Shown: positions 12,574-25,132, counted from the stretch's first letter. The stretch is 64,000 nucleotides of DNA from Chaetorhynchus papuensis (GCA_013396525.1 VWYX01000663.1:100914-164913), one strand, 5' to 3'. The notes: generated by a model not told the origin, from the sequence alone. Program-made: numbers and translations.

Positions 12574-12840
12574 CAGCCCATCCCCTCCCCCGGCACGGGG
12601 CAGGTCTGCGGCCCCACTGCGCTTGCCAGTGATGGAGCCGGGTCCGCAGGGTGCTGTCCCTCGGGGAGCAGCTGGCACTGTGGACCAGTGCCCGAACATT
12701 TCCAGGGAAATTCTGGAATGACCCCATGGGCAGAGAGGGCAGCCCGGAACAGAACCGACCCCAGCTCGTCCTCAGCAGCATCAGCGGGACCGTGGAGCCT
12801 CAGCAGCATCGGCGGGACCGTGCCCCGCAATCGCGGAGTT

Positions 12841-13024
12841 GTGCCAGCCCTGTTCCAGCCCTGTTCCAGCCCGGTGCCAGCCCTGTTCCAGCCCTGTTCC
12901 AGCCCTGTGTCAGCCCTGTTCCAGCCCGGTGCCAGCCCTGTTCCAGCCCTGTGTCAGCCCTGTTCCAGCCCGGTGCCAGCCCTGTTCCAGCCCTGTGTCA
13001 GCCCTGTTCCAGCCCGGTGCCAGC
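12841..13024 (+). repeat. Minisatellite with an 11-bp unit and a 44-bp higher-order unit
   Basis: The array is built from variants of an 11-base unit: gccctgttcca, gcccggtgcca and gccctgtgtca. In the second half the variants recur in a fixed four-unit order, giving a 44-bp higher-order period. Because 11 is not a multiple of 3, all three frames stay open and translate into the same Pro/Val/Gln-rich peptide repeat. These open frames are a repeat artefact and not evidence of a gene. Confidence 0.93.
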
Positions 13025-15220
13025 GGGCCGGGGCCGGCGGTGGAAGCGCCTTTGGAGGGCTCCCGGCGCGGCGGCAGCCGTGCCACACATCCATTACCCG
13101 GTAATGGGGGGAATGCAGCAAAAACGGCACTGAGAGAAAGGAATACATCACTGGTAATTATCTCTAACCAGAAATCTCCTCCACTGCTCCAAGCCCCATC
13201 ATTCCAGCCCTATTCTAATAAAGTGACACCTTTTTAATTATGGTAAGGACAAATCTGAAATTCCGGTAAGTAATTAGCAGGCATAATTTGCCATCTCTGA
13301 CACAATGTGACTTTATCACAGGTTACCTCAGTACAAGGCACGAGTGCAAGGCTGCTGTATATCCTCTTTTAATTTTAGAGAAACCCAAACTGTCCATTTA
13401 TTTTTATTACAATGTATTTCTCGAGTAGTTGAGTGGACAGCACTGAGAGTGCTCTGAGAGTGCAAATAAACAGCAGCAGCCTTGGAATGTTAAATTTAAG
13501 GGTTGTTTTCAAGAACAGGACACTTAATTTAACAATAAACTATGTTTTTATGTACCTCCATGATACCCACTGTTACCAAGAGCACAAGCTAGCTGGGCCC
13601 ATTCAGAGGTGTGCAGGACCCACTGAGCCATTCAGCCTGGTTTATTTTCGATGAAAGGAAGTGCCCATCAAACCAGAAAACACGTCCACATTGCAATCCA
13701 ATTATTTATTTGTGCTTCCAAAGGCTGCTTCCAGTTTTATTGTCTTTCTCCGTTCTCCACTGCTATTTGCATGTCTGCTTCAAGGGTGGTGCTTGCTTCT
13801 GCTAATGGGCATAATATTAAATCCTGCAAACCATGGCTAAGAGAGATTTTTCTTAAAGAATCACAATCTTTTGCGGAGTTGATGTACGGTGTGGCAAGGT
13901 TCCTGATGTCCCTGTGATTCCTGGGGCTAGTACAGTGCTTTCCCCTGATGCCAAAAGGACTTCAAGCTCAGAAACTCAAACAGCCCTTTAAGACAGATTG
14001 GATATTTCCCATGGATAGTCTTTCATTCTGCTAATAAAGACTTTAGAGATATTCCCCAAACCCCTAAATCCCTGGCTGTTAACCTCTTAGGAGGTGAGAA
14101 CATCCCGAGGTTTGCAGGGCAGAGGAGCCTGAGCTGGTGCTGAGCGTGATGAGCGGCCCGGGCTGGGCTGAACCACGGTGTTGGGTTCCTGTACCTTGGT
14201 GCCAGGGGCACAGCAGAACCTGAACTTTCATTTTGCACTGCAAAGCCCCCCAAGCACCCCACAGCCCTACTGTGCACGCAGGGCCCCAGATTTGTCTTTC
14301 CTTGTCTGCATTGGTGAGAGGGAGATGCATTAATAAGGCGGGGAAGCAGGGTCGGTGGCAGCCCTCGCTCTGCTTGAGGAGGAGTGATTGCTGCGCAGAG
14401 GGCTGGGAGGCAGGAGGATATAACCCTAATGTCTGCACCTCAGGACACGCCATTAAAAAGGCATCTGCACTGACACAGATCTGTTGTTTATCAATACCCT
14501 GACAAGCGTTTCCCCTGCAGCATGGAACACCTACATGACACGGCGGGTGACCGATGGGGCGGCCTCGCCGGCTGCCCGGTGCTGCCAGCCCTGCCGGGAG
14601 AGCCAGGGGGTCCCAGCACCCCACACCTGTGGGAGCAGCTGAGCTGGCAGCAAACGAAAAGTGAACAGGGTGGGAGTGAGGTAAAAAGTGCCACTGTCGG
14701 ATCATGACTATTTGCAGCTCGGTGCTTCTGCTGGAGAATTTTCAGGCATTTTATATCAAAGAGGACTTTCACGTGTAAAAACTGACCTGAACCAAAAGTG
14801 AAAGGTAGTGGATATATCAAACCAAACATTTTCAGACTGACAAAAGCATGATTTTCTGTCTGGTTTTCTTCATTCCCATAATCAATTTCTTGTCTTTTCC
14901 CAGCTTTCCAGCTTTTTCCAAACTGCAGTATCACACTCACCATCCCATCTCCTCCCATCCTTGTCTCATAATCCCTATGGCACAGAAATCCTGAGGGTGA
15001 CAGAGACACCCACTTCACAGAGCCCAAAACCATGACCACATTATCCCTTCCCAGTTCAGGTCCAGCCTCCACTTCAGCACAGCACAAAATAGATACAATT
15101 TCTCAGCCTCATTTTCTGGGGTTGCTCTGTCCCCTCCTTCCCACTGCTGGTGCCCCCAGCCCATCCTCTGCCAGGGCCTGGGGACTCTCACACCACTGCC
15201 TTTGTCCAGTGCACAGATGA
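13025..15220. other. Noncoding mosaic with several AT-rich patches
   Basis: The 13030-13090 edge is CpG-rich. It is followed by AT-rich stretches (13150-13560 and 14700-14900) that could hold small regulatory elements. A donor-like ccggtaagtaatt at about 13263 has no plausible exon. No gene is supported. Confidence 0.45.
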
Positions 15221-15660
15221 ATCAGCACTGCCTTAGAAATTCACATTACATGTAGCTTTAGTTAATTAAATGTAAAATCATTGGAATAAAATTATCCTTT
15301 CATTAGAAATTAACTCAGTGCTTAAGACTTCAATAATTACTTTTTTCTCCTCAAACCACATACAAAACGGTCAGTTAAACAGTATGTAAAAAAAAAAGTT
15401 TAATGACCACAGAGCAATCAAGATTACTATTATTTAAGCACAAGCTATTAACATGTGCAATGAGGTATTAGCTAATAAATTATCTTTATAAAATTAAATT
15501 GTAATTTTATCACAAATTTTACAGAGGTTATGGGTTTTAATGGCTGTATTTAGCTGTGGCACTGAGCATGCCGCTTTCCTTCATTACTTCATTAACACTT
15601 TGCATTTAGACTTTTTCTTACTATTATTTTGATTTAGGAACAGGATTAATTGATTTATTT
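15220..15660. promoter_or_regulatory. Candidate conserved noncoding element, strongly AT-rich
   Basis: A sharply bounded AT-rich island contains repeated TTAATTA, AATTAAAT and TTTATAAAATTAAA motifs, set in GC-rich DNA. Stop codons are dense in every frame. Dense homeodomain-type sites with this contrast to the flanks suggest an enhancer or a matrix-attachment-like region. Conservation must be tested by alignment. Confidence 0.4.
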
Positions 15661-16190
15661 CTCCCCTCTTTGGTGCCACCACGGCTCACGCTCTTGCTTG
15701 GTTTTCATGCAGAGGGGAGCACTGGGACACTGCAGGAGATTCATCCTCGGACTTGGCACAGGGAGCTCAGGAGGAAGAAGAATTCCCTCTGGGACATCCT
15801 TGAGCTGCAGAAGAACCCCGTGCTGCTCGTGCAGGTGCTGCTCACGCAGGTGCTGCAGCCTCCAAGCACAGGGAGCCCCGTGCCCGCGGGTCCTCACCCG
15901 TGCTTCCCCCGCCGCGTTCCACTCACGTTTTCATGGAGGCAAAAGCCGTGAGGAGATGCTCCACACCTCCTGCCAGCACTGGGAGGTCGTGCAGGGCTCC
16001 CACACTCTGTGCCAGCATCCCTGTCTCCACTTTGTGGCCAGAGGCACTGTTCTGCTCCAGCGTGGCGGCGCTGGGAGCCGCGCTGGGAGCACTGTCTGCG
16101 GCACACGCCGGTTATAAACTCCCTGTGCGAGTGCCCTGCAGACAGATATCCTTGAGACTCACCTCCATCTCCCGCTCAGGTCACAGGGAG
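15660..16190. other. GC-rich noncoding segment
   Basis: Open frames exist on both strands but match nothing I recognise. A short gctgctcgtgcaggtgctgctcacgcag-type near-duplication near 15820-15850 is a local imperfect repeat. Confidence 0.45.
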
Positions 16191-16640
16191 ATTTAGAGAT
16201 GGGGAGCTGTAGTTAAGGTCCAGATCTGCTATCTGAACTTGAGTGATGGAGGACACATTCCTGGGACATGTTTATTGTCACCCGGCGGCCCGCAATCCCG
16301 CTCTCGCAGAGCCACCTCCATTCCCCGTATAATTCATGGGCTGACTCCATGGTGGAGTGACTGATAAGGCCTTCATGCCGGGCTTGCCGGCCACATGTCT
16401 CAAGGAGACTCCAGAGGAGCTTCAGCACAATATAAATGTGGCTCCGTGTCAGCCTCAAACCCCTGGAAAATTCCCCGTCTCGAGAGTGCAGCATTTTAAG
16501 TAATAAAACCATAGAGAGATTACAACAAAATGTGACAGGAATTTATAGCCCTCTGCATGAACCTTTTACCTTAAGATGGAACAAAGTTGAGGGAAAAAAA
16601 TTGCGTGGTTCACTTAGGTAACCTTTCCAACCACCCCCGC
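16190..16640. promoter_or_regulatory. Candidate conserved noncoding element with retained CpGs
   Basis: The segment is balanced in composition and keeps CpGs in otherwise unremarkable DNA. It includes short palindromes such as gactccatggtggagt (around 16345). It resembles constrained developmental noncoding DNA more than neutral sequence. No exon is evident. Confidence 0.35.
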
Positions 16641-19600
16641 TCAGCTCCTGGCCCCACATTCCTCTTTGCTGATTTAATAGCAGGGAAAAAACAGCCAGGC
16701 AGGGAAGTGGGGAGCAGGCAGGCACCGTGCTTTAACCCCCACTGCCTCCTCCCCGCCTGAAGCACCAGGGTTCCAGGGCAGAAAGAGCCCCAGGTTGTGC
16801 TGAGGGCTGGTTTTAGCCCCTGCTCCTTGCTGCTGTGGGCTGGGACATCGGGACAGGCTGGCTTGCAGGGAGGGCTTTCTTTATCCTTTTATTTTATTTT
16901 CCCTTGAGAGACACCAAAAATTCCTACAGGATCTATAATTCCTAATGAAAAGAAGGGCTAAGCATGGGCTCCTGTACATGCCCATACCCTAATGACATGG
17001 GGTCTGCCTCCAACTGCTCCTTCCCTCCGTGCAGGGAGGTGTTTTTATTGCCCGTGAAAGGGTCATGCAGCACAGCTAAGCAGATTCCTGGCTCTCCCTG
17101 ATGCTGAATTTACTGCCACTTTCAGCAATAAACAGTGGAATTAATTCTGAGTTTACTAATCCAAAGAGTAAACAATATCCAATGGAGACACTCAGGCAAG
17201 ATAAATGCAAGGGATTAAAAGCAAACAGGGTGAAATCATTCTGCTCCCAGCTAAGGAGTCATTGGAGGAGTGTGAAGCCTCCACATACAGTATTAACAAA
17301 TTGTTAAAAAAAATTCTAAAGTCTGTAGTATTGGGAAGGTTTTCTTTCCAATTCATCACAATTGGGGGTTTTATATACAAAGCACACTTGGTGCTGAGCA
17401 GTAACTTCCCACTGTACAGGCTGACAGTCAAGAAAGGATTGGGCAGAGCTGCTGGTGTAAGAACACACAGCCAGGACAGCAGAGCTGCTGCCTCCTTAAA
17501 TAAAGTGAGAATTGGTGTCTCCCGTGCTGCAAACCCACCTGCAACAGTGCTGCATTCCCATACAGTATTTTGGTACATATTTTATATCATCCTGGGTTAC
17601 TGCTGTGCTTGTTAAATAATTAAAGGCAGAGAATGTGTTATTTACTGTCCATTTAGTGCAGCAGGCCCAGAGCTTCGCTTTGATTTTCAGTCCGGAAGGA
17701 GCAGTGACACGGCCCCGGGGAATTCTCCAGCAGCGCTTAATTAGCGTGGCACGGTGCAAACCTGCATCACGGGCTTTATTTGTGAGTCAGAAATAATATT
17801 TGATTGTTAATTTTATTGGTTAGTAAATTTTTTAAATATCCATTTATATTTTTGCAGGCAGTATTTTACAGCTGCCAGACGTGCAGAGTTGAGTCCGATG
17901 GTTTCGGGGACCATTTTAGCAGCAGCACCAACTTTCTGTGTGTGAATCAGGTGGAGAAATACAACAGCACCCAAACCAGGCTGGGGAAGGCTTCAGGGTG
18001 TAGCTGGTCAGCAGCTGGGATGGACACTCCAGCCACTCTTGTCCCTGACATCCCACTGATGGACCCCACGCTCTGCAGGCTCTGGGCCCCCAAACTGGGA
18101 GTGTTTTGTTGCCTGACCTACATCTACACCCCATTTTCATTATCAGGGCTGTAACCAACTTCTTTCTGAACTTGAAAAGTGCAGGAAATGGAAAGAGTGT
18201 GGGGAGAATTCCTGATAAATGAAAATTTCTTCCTATAGAAGAGTGTTTGAATTTGTCATCCTCAGACAAGAATAAGTTCGTTCGGGGAAGAAAAGAGTAC
18301 AAATTATCAGCCCTTCAAAGCTTTCCCATTTAACCACTTTATTGCAATACAACTGCCCATAACATTTGCTTTTAGAGCCCATGATGCTGAGTGTAGTTAT
18401 TACATTGCATACATAAAAGATGTTTACAATTTTTTATATATATATGTAAAATGTTGATCCCCTGGGCCACATCGATTTGTGCCGGCTTCACGGCTGGGTT
18501 GGTGCGGGAATTTCCCTAAGAGATGTGATTAGGCTGCAGGGAACTTTCATTCTTTTTTCCTTTTTTTAATCTCCTGCTCACCCATTTAACGGACCTGTCT
18601 TGGATTCCATTTATGTCAACATTGTGGGGCAGTACTGGGGTATTCTGAGCTCGGGGGTACACGGCACACACAACTCTGACACCTCATTTTCACAACGTGC
18701 TCCGGCTGCAGATGGAGCTGGGTTGATTTGTTAGCTCTGGGTTGTTTCTAGAGCTGGAAACAGAACTGGGACAAATCAGCAGTTGGCACTTTGTGGTGGC
18801 AGGGTGGGCAGCAGGGCTCTGCAGTGCCGGGGGACGCTGGAGCTGCTCTTTGGGATTGCCTCAGATCAAAATTACCTCAGCTCAAAAGCTCTCTGGGAAG
18901 CGCCTCAGCCTCTCCCTTTGCCTGGAGCAGGAACACAGCATCATCTCCAGCACAGCCCATCCCAGGGGAGGCACAGACATCCCACCAGCTCGGTGCTGGA
19001 AGGACAGGCCACCACATCCCTGTGCCACGAGGTCCCTGTGCTGGGAAGGGCCAAGCCTGCAGGGAACTGTGTGAGAAGCTCCTGGTTTGGTAAAGCAGAG
19101 ACATAAAGCAACCGAAAGGACAAATAATTTCCCAGTAATTTGTTTTCTAATGAGCAGTGGGTTGCAATTAAGAGGGTATTCATTCCAAAGAAATTAACTG
19201 TTCTCCAACAGAGAAGGAAAAACTGGTTTATAGTTTCAATCTTCAGATTTTGACAAGCTAATCTGTAGAGTGAAATAATAATGGGGGGAATGCTAGAAAT
19301 CTCTTATGAAAACTATTGGAAAATGAATGAACTCCCAAGGAATAGAAAAGCACCAAAGGTGAAATGGTGGCTCTGCAGAGAATGAATCAGGCTGGTGGGA
19401 AAGGGAAGGTCACCTGTGGGGTGCACTCTGCTTCCAGCCCGGCAGCGGTGCAGGGCAGGTGTGGGACCCACCTGGGATTGCAGCCTGTGTGGAGAGATGA
19501 GAAGACAAATGTACAGTTTATTCACATACCCATTGTGCCTCATCCTAGAGCTGATTTGAGAGGAAATAAAAGGCCACATATTGAGATACTCACAGCATTT

Positions 19601-19800
19601 AGGGAAACACATGAGCACAGCAGCAATATTTGCACTGTTTTCCCTCACTGGAGGAAAAGCAGAGGGGTTTTATCTGTATATTATACATTTTTAAAAGACT
19701 TTAAGTGTGATCCAGGATATTAGACACTATTCAGCTTTGCACAGGTATCTGGCAAAATGGTTTAAACATTTATTAAATATAGAATGATAAAATACCTTGA
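16640..19800. other. Noncoding mosaic
   Basis: GC-rich patches alternate with AT-rich ones (17100-17350, 17590-17900 and 18300-18620, the last with a short TA run at about 18434-18446). I see no gene, repeat family or strong regulatory motif cluster. Confidence 0.45.
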
Positions 19801-19809
19801 AGATCACAT

Positions 19810-20560
19810 CCAATCAACACACTTTCTGCTGTGGAAAATCATGTCTCATTAATCTGTTAGAATACTTTGAACCTACCAATATATAAATGGATAAAAGAGA
19901 ATATCATGACATATTTTTAGACTTTCAAAAGGCTTTTAATGAGGTCTTCCCACAGGATTTCTTAGGAAACAAGATAAAAATGGGGGTAAGAGATACAGTA
20001 ACATAATGAATCAATAAGATGGACTAAGAGGAAGGAAACAAAAGTGGGAAACAGTCAATGTAAAGGGTCACTAGCAGTGTGCTACATGGTTACACACTCA
20101 GTCTAATGGCATTAATATATTAATTACTGACCTGGAAAAGGAAGCAGGGGTATAGATTAGTAAAATTCGGAAAAGATGAAAGAAATTCTGAGGAAATTTG
20201 GTGGAGGCAGAAGGATGAGAGGTAGTTAATGAAGGCTGGTGTTGATAAATATGAATGCCCTAAACCCCAGAACTTCCCCAGGATGTAACTGACCCGTCTG
20301 GAAAGCTGGTCATTACGGAAACCTTGAACAACCTGTGTCCAGAGCCAAATGGCAGATGAGATGTCAGGGGCTCAGAGGATGGGAACGGGAAGAGAAAATA
20401 TTAAACTAGCTGAGGATGCTCCTGAGGATGCAGTGGAAGCACGCCGTGCCTCTAAAAGGTACCGTGGGATGGACTGGGCTGAGAGCAAAGAGGGAAATGA
20501 CCCAGGGTCTTGGGAGCTCGGTCTGAAGAGTGTGGAACCCTGGTGGGTGTGATCAGGACA
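19810..20560 (+). mobile_element. Old, degenerate CR1-type LINE fragment (reverse transcriptase part)
   Basis: Two reverse transcriptase landmarks survive in order. At 19908-19952 the reading is DIFLDFQKAFNEVFP, matching the LINE motif in which an LDF..KAFD.VPH block occurs. At 20111-20140 the reading is INILITDLEK, matching the later FINDLEKG-like block. Between and after them the nucleotide sequence follows the order of old sauropsid CR1 elements, including a tggtgttgataaat stretch near 20238. The two landmarks are in different frames and stops interrupt them, so the copy is dead. The 3' boundary is uncertain. Confidence 0.75.
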
Positions 20561-20756
20561 GGCAAAACCAGCAGCTGCCCTCAGTGCCCTCCTCAGCCAG
20601 GAGCAGGGGACACCGATGTGAGTTCAAAGATGAAAGTTCAGAATATAAGGAATGAGGTTTTCACATGAGATGGAGGGGGGCTCCTCACAGAGAGACCACG
20701 AGAGCCCTCAGCAAAACACTGCTGGCCCAGGGAGGGGAGGGACCTCTGTGTGCCTG

Positions 20757-20922
20757 GCAGCCAGAGATCCCACCCCTTCCCCCCGAGGGGATTGCTCTGG
20801 GTGAGGGGAGGCAGCCAGAGATCCCTCCCCTGCTCCCCGAGGGGATTGCTCTGGGTGAGGGGAGGCAGCCAGAGATCCCTCCCCTGCTCCCCGAGGGGAT
20901 TGCTCTGGGCGAGGGGAGGCTG
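20757..20922 (+). repeat. Tandem repeat, three copies of a 54-bp unit
   Basis: The word ccagagatcc starts at 20761, 20815 and 20869, giving an exact 54-bp period over three copies. Copies two and three are nearly identical and copy one differs by a few bases. Since 54 is divisible by three, each frame keeps a repeated 18-residue peptide, which explains the open frames on both strands. There is no sign that these are translated. Confidence 0.92.
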
Positions 20923-20929
20923 TGGCAGC

Positions 20930-21600
20930 GATGCTTGAACGCTGCGACCCCAGGTGTGCAAACCCAAACCCCGGCTGCACAACACCAGCATGGGCAATGC
21001 TATCCACACGTTTTAGGATTTACAAAGCCTAATGCTGCACGTTTAGTTTCCTGGATAGTTTCTCTTATGGCTGTTCTGGAAATCCATTCCAATCAGACAC
21101 CAATATCCAGTCTTCCAATGCGGGCAGTGGGATGCAGTGTGCAGAGGTGACACTGAGTGGTCCCTGCAGGTGCAGTCCTTTAAGCATGGCTCACCTCCAC
21201 AGGCAGTTTATAGTAATCATACTTCTCATGAAGCTCGAGTTCCACTGCCTCCAAATTAGATCTCAGCACTTAAAAAAAAAAAAGGTAAAAGGAGGAAAAT
21301 CAATGCAAACCCCGTTCCTCCCTCTTGTTGTTCCTGGTGCCTCGCTCTGCCTGACCATGGGGCAGGTCTGGCTGTGGGGTGGGGGCTGCAGGGGGCTCAG
21401 GTGGGGCCCCAGGACTCGGCAGCCTTTTGGAGGCAGCAGCTGCCCAGCACAGCCCCAGTTTGCCCAGTCCCAGCCCAGTGCCCCAGCAGGGCCATGCTGC
21501 AGACCACTGCTGCACTTGGAGAGCTCGGGTGGCTTAATTGTCTTGTTAAATATAAATGGGCTGGTGATTTCTTAAAACTGGAAGAGTGTGGAAAGCTATT
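20930..21600. other. Noncoding segment
   Basis: Mixed composition with a poly-A run of 12 at 21272-21283 and a GC-rich patch at 21340-21500. No supported gene. Confidence 0.45.
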
Positions 21601-22540
21601 AGGAAGAGGATAATACCAGTGGTATTTAAAAATTAAAATCGGCTGTAGCCAATCCCAGCAGCAGCAGCTTTGTCCTTTGGAGCCTGACTTTGACAGTCGC
21701 TCATGGATGCTATAAACACAGGGCTGTGCTCGCAGCCAGGCAATAAAGTGACTGGTGCATTTCTTTTTGCTTTATACACCACTGTATTGATTTTGTAGTT
21801 TATTTTTTCTTGGAGGAGAAACTAAGGTATTGCGATTTCATTTAGGTACTGCATTATAATTTCCCTGATGATTTTGTCAAATGTTCCTGGAGGAGAACAC
21901 CTTCTCCCGGCGAGCAGGATTCAAAGACACCAAGCCGACTAATCCATACCTAATTGGATGAAATCGTTATGCACTTTCCCTCCTTTTGGAGGTTTTTTCA
22001 GAGTTCCCGGTTCCTTAGGGATCCTAAAAGCCACTGAAGAGGTTATTATAGTATGTCCTCAGGGATGTTTAATACCCTAGCCCTGTTCAGACATGCAAAT
22101 AATCTAATTCAAAAGCCTCCTAATTAGCAAGCCAGCTACAGTTCTGGATAAGGGGAGAGAGAGGGGGAGAGAGAGAGAGATCTAAAAGGACGGTGCTTTT
22201 TCCTTTTATAGGCTGCTATTGTGCAAAAGGCAGCATAATGGATAAAAAGTAATTGTTCTGATTTTAATTGCGATCCACTATTTATAGTTTTGTTCTGTCA
22301 TCTGAATAATGAGGGGATTTTGTTCCTGCAGCTCACGCTAAACACGCTGCAACTGCGTCTACACAGGATGCAGCAAGCGCCTGGCGTCGCCTCTTGGAAG
22401 CACAATCTTGCCTGGCAGAGATGGCCCAAGTAAAGGATGTTAAGCTCGTTAATGAATTAGCCATTTAATTGACATAATTAGGGATAATTATTTTCTTTTA
22501 ATCTATTGCCAATTTTAGGACAATTAGACTAAACAACGGT
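21600..22540. promoter_or_regulatory. Long candidate conserved noncoding element with octamer and homeodomain sites
   Basis: About 900 bp of AT-leaning, high-complexity sequence retains CpGs and has few open frames. It includes a perfect POU octamer atgcaaat (22093-22100), followed 20 bases later by taattag (22121-22127), a cctaattgg site near 21950, and a terminal run of TTAATGAATTAG and TTAATTG motifs (22447-22480). This is one of the densest transcription-factor-like motif clusters in the window. It could regulate a distant developmental gene; its target is not visible. Confidence 0.45.
22150..22180 (+). repeat. Polypurine GA-rich tract
   Basis: An uninterrupted 31-base purine run is made mostly of GA dinucleotides with two G4-5 interruptions. 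Such tracts can form triplex DNA and bind GAGA-type factors. Confidence 0.85.
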
Positions 22541-24580
22541 GAAGCAGATCACAGAGGGTCCTGTGCAATCCCAGTGAGCGCTCTTGTCCTAAATGAAATG
22601 GTTTAAATGCTGGGGATGTGCAGGTGGAGGGAGCTGAGGGTGGCTCCTGGCTCACCTGGTTGGCCCTGGTCAGGAGACAGGACAGCCTGCACACCCTGCC
22701 CCTGGTGGGGAGGCCCCTGGTCCCTGCAAACAGCTCCTCATCTGGGATGCGTGGCCATGGGATGGTCCCCACCAGAGCCAGCAGACCTTGCTGCCGTGAG
22801 CTCTGCATCCAGGCTGGAGCTGCACTGCCCTGCGCTGCCAAGTCCAGACAAAAATTAAATTTATAAAGACCTGCTCAGTCAGCTGGTGCAGAAGCACAGC
22901 GATACCTGGATTCATGAGGAGCAAAATGCAGAGGAAACCAACCGAATGCAGGACGGAGGCCAAGGCTGTGTCTGAGCAGAGCAGAAGCCTCACAAAGGCT
23001 GCCGGGTCCCAGGGGGCTCCAGGCTGGTGCAGAGCTGCCCTCAGAGGGGGCAGGAGCAGGACCCCCATCCCTGTGCCTTCCGCTGCTGCTGCAGGAGGAC
23101 GAGGGGCTTCAGGAGCGACGTTTGTGTGAGAGAGCCCCTGTGCGAGGAGCAGCACGTGGGGGGAGCCTGGCCCTGGCTTTACACTGCCCAGAGCCACCAC
23201 CGGGTGCCCAGGCTGGTGCCGGTGCCCTGTGCAGAGTGGGCAGTTCCTCCTGGCCAGCCTGGCCCCACCTTCCCACCTCCCCTTTCTGGCTCGCAGCCCC
23301 CGTGCCCCAGATTCCAGCGGCGTGTTTGCAGGCGGTGGCACTGAGGGCAGGAGCTGTGGCTGAGGCAGGGCTTGCCAAGCCCGTCTCCCCCAGTGATGCT
23401 CACTCTGCTGCACGTGGCACCGCTCGTCACTTCATTATCCTATTAGAGACCCACACAGCACCTGCTCAATTGGAGCCTCGTGTGCTAGCAATTAATATGT
23501 TATGCCCTGATTAATTAGCAGGGTTAATTATGATTGCTGTTGCTTAAACCTATGTAGAGAGAGACGGCATCGTGTTGCTGTGACTCGCAGAGCCGGGGAT
23601 GCACCCCTGGGAATTGGGACCAGCGGGTGCGAGCAGCAGCCACCCCGCGGGAGCCCTCATCGGCTCCTGCTGCCCTCTGAGCCGGGCAGCCACGCCTCAG
23701 CCGACCCAGTTAGAGATTCCTTGAGGGCGGCACATCCCACTTCCTTCGGGATCTGAAGCCCGAGAGCTGTTCCTGCAGGCGCTGAAGGGGCTGTGGGCTC
23801 CTGTGGGTTTGTTCACGTTTTACCCCCTGTAACTTCAGAGCGAGTTCTTTACATATGTGAGAGCAACCACCAGGCTGGTACCAACCGTAATCTCGACAGA
23901 TACTCTGGGCTCTCCCTGTGCTCAGGAGTTCTTGGCCAGTTTTCCCAGGCAGGTATCGGTGCCTGGAGCCGCGGGCAGCTCCAGCTCAGTCAGAGAGTGC
24001 TGGGCAAGGGCAGCACAGCCACGGGGCCAGGGGCTGCTCAGGAGGGATTCCTCGGCTTCACAGTCACAAAAGCAGGCTGAGAACCACGGGGCAGGCTCCA
24101 ATCTGGCACACAGCTGAGCATCTCCCATTTCCCATTAAGGTTTTGATTTGTCTGTGCATGAAATAGTGAGACTTGGGGTCTTTTTGGCAGTTGTGAGTGA
24201 GAGATGACCACCCTTCTCATTGACTTATCCCTTTGAAGCTATCATCACTCATTTCTCTTGGGAAGAGAATGTGAGGCACTGGTAAATAATATAGGGTTGT
24301 GTATTTCTTTATCTCCCATAGTGTGTTGTCTCCTACATGCTGTTCTGCTCTAACAACATCCATCAAGACAAATGCATACCTGAGAACAGCCTCCCTCAAA
24401 CCTCGGAAATCTGTTTCTGAGGTCACCAACTATACAGAAAAGACAAAGAATAAACAAGAAGGAAATTGCACAAACAATTAAACATTTTTTTTCCAGAGAC
24501 AGAGAGGACTCCCCTTGTCTGCACGAGGCAAGCACCAAAATAAGAATGCCACATCTCAAACACAAGGCAATCTATTATTC
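22540..24580. other. GC-rich noncoding segment with a small AT-rich island at 23440-23570
   Basis: The GC-rich part contains overlapping open frames on both strands without domains. The island at 23440-23570 carries gattaattagcagggttaatta-type homeodomain sites and could be a small enhancer. A GLI-like core gaccaccc lies at 24206-24213 (eight of nine consensus bases). Confidence 0.45.
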
Positions 24581-25080
24581 TCAGAGCAGTAACATGATAC
24601 ATTATCAGCCACCTTATCCTAGCAAAATGTATCATTACCTGCACTTTCTGCACTTTCCAGATCAATCCACTTTAAAAATGTAGTAATATAGAAGGGTATT
24701 AGGTACTAGAAAACTCATTATGAAAATGGCGCACTCAAATTCTTTAAAGGTGATATTTCATAAAATATACTATGCCTAGCTCTTGGCTCAATCATTCTTT
24801 TTAATAGCTCCATAGCAGCCAGAAAATAAAGTATTCATGAAGATTGAAGAAGATGATCCCATGAACTTCAATTTAATTGGTGCAAATTAAAACGATCCAT
24901 CTTTTCACGCTGCCCGTCTATCTCCAATCATCAGTGCACCGCACGTCCAGCACCCTGATTACAATTATCTTTTAATAGGAAAACTTGTCACTTTTTGTGT
25001 GATTTACATAAGCTTGCACAAACTTACTGGTATCATTTAGGGTTGGAATGTATGATTTTTTTTTCCATTCAAGTCCCCTG
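24580..25080. promoter_or_regulatory. Candidate conserved noncoding element
   Basis: AT-rich, high-complexity sequence includes a tcaatttaattggtgcaaattaaaacgatc-type region (around 24865-24897) and CpG-containing words in the middle. Stops are dense in all frames. Composition contrasts sharply with the G-rich block that follows at 25086. Confidence 0.42.
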
Positions 25081-25085
25081 ATATA

Positions 25086-25132
25086 GTTGGGGGAGGGGGG
25101 GGCCCAGAGGTGAGGTGAGCTCTTGGCGGGGG
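25086..25132 (+). other. G-rich patch, possible G-quadruplex
   Basis: G-runs of at least five and eight bases at the start and a further G-run near 25128-25132 make a possible but loose quadruplex. The junction with the AT-rich element upstream is abrupt. Confidence 0.45.

Noticed and set aside
12651..13237. Repetitive Pro/Gln-rich frames in three phases
   Set aside because: Produced by an 11-bp minisatellite that stays open in all frames.
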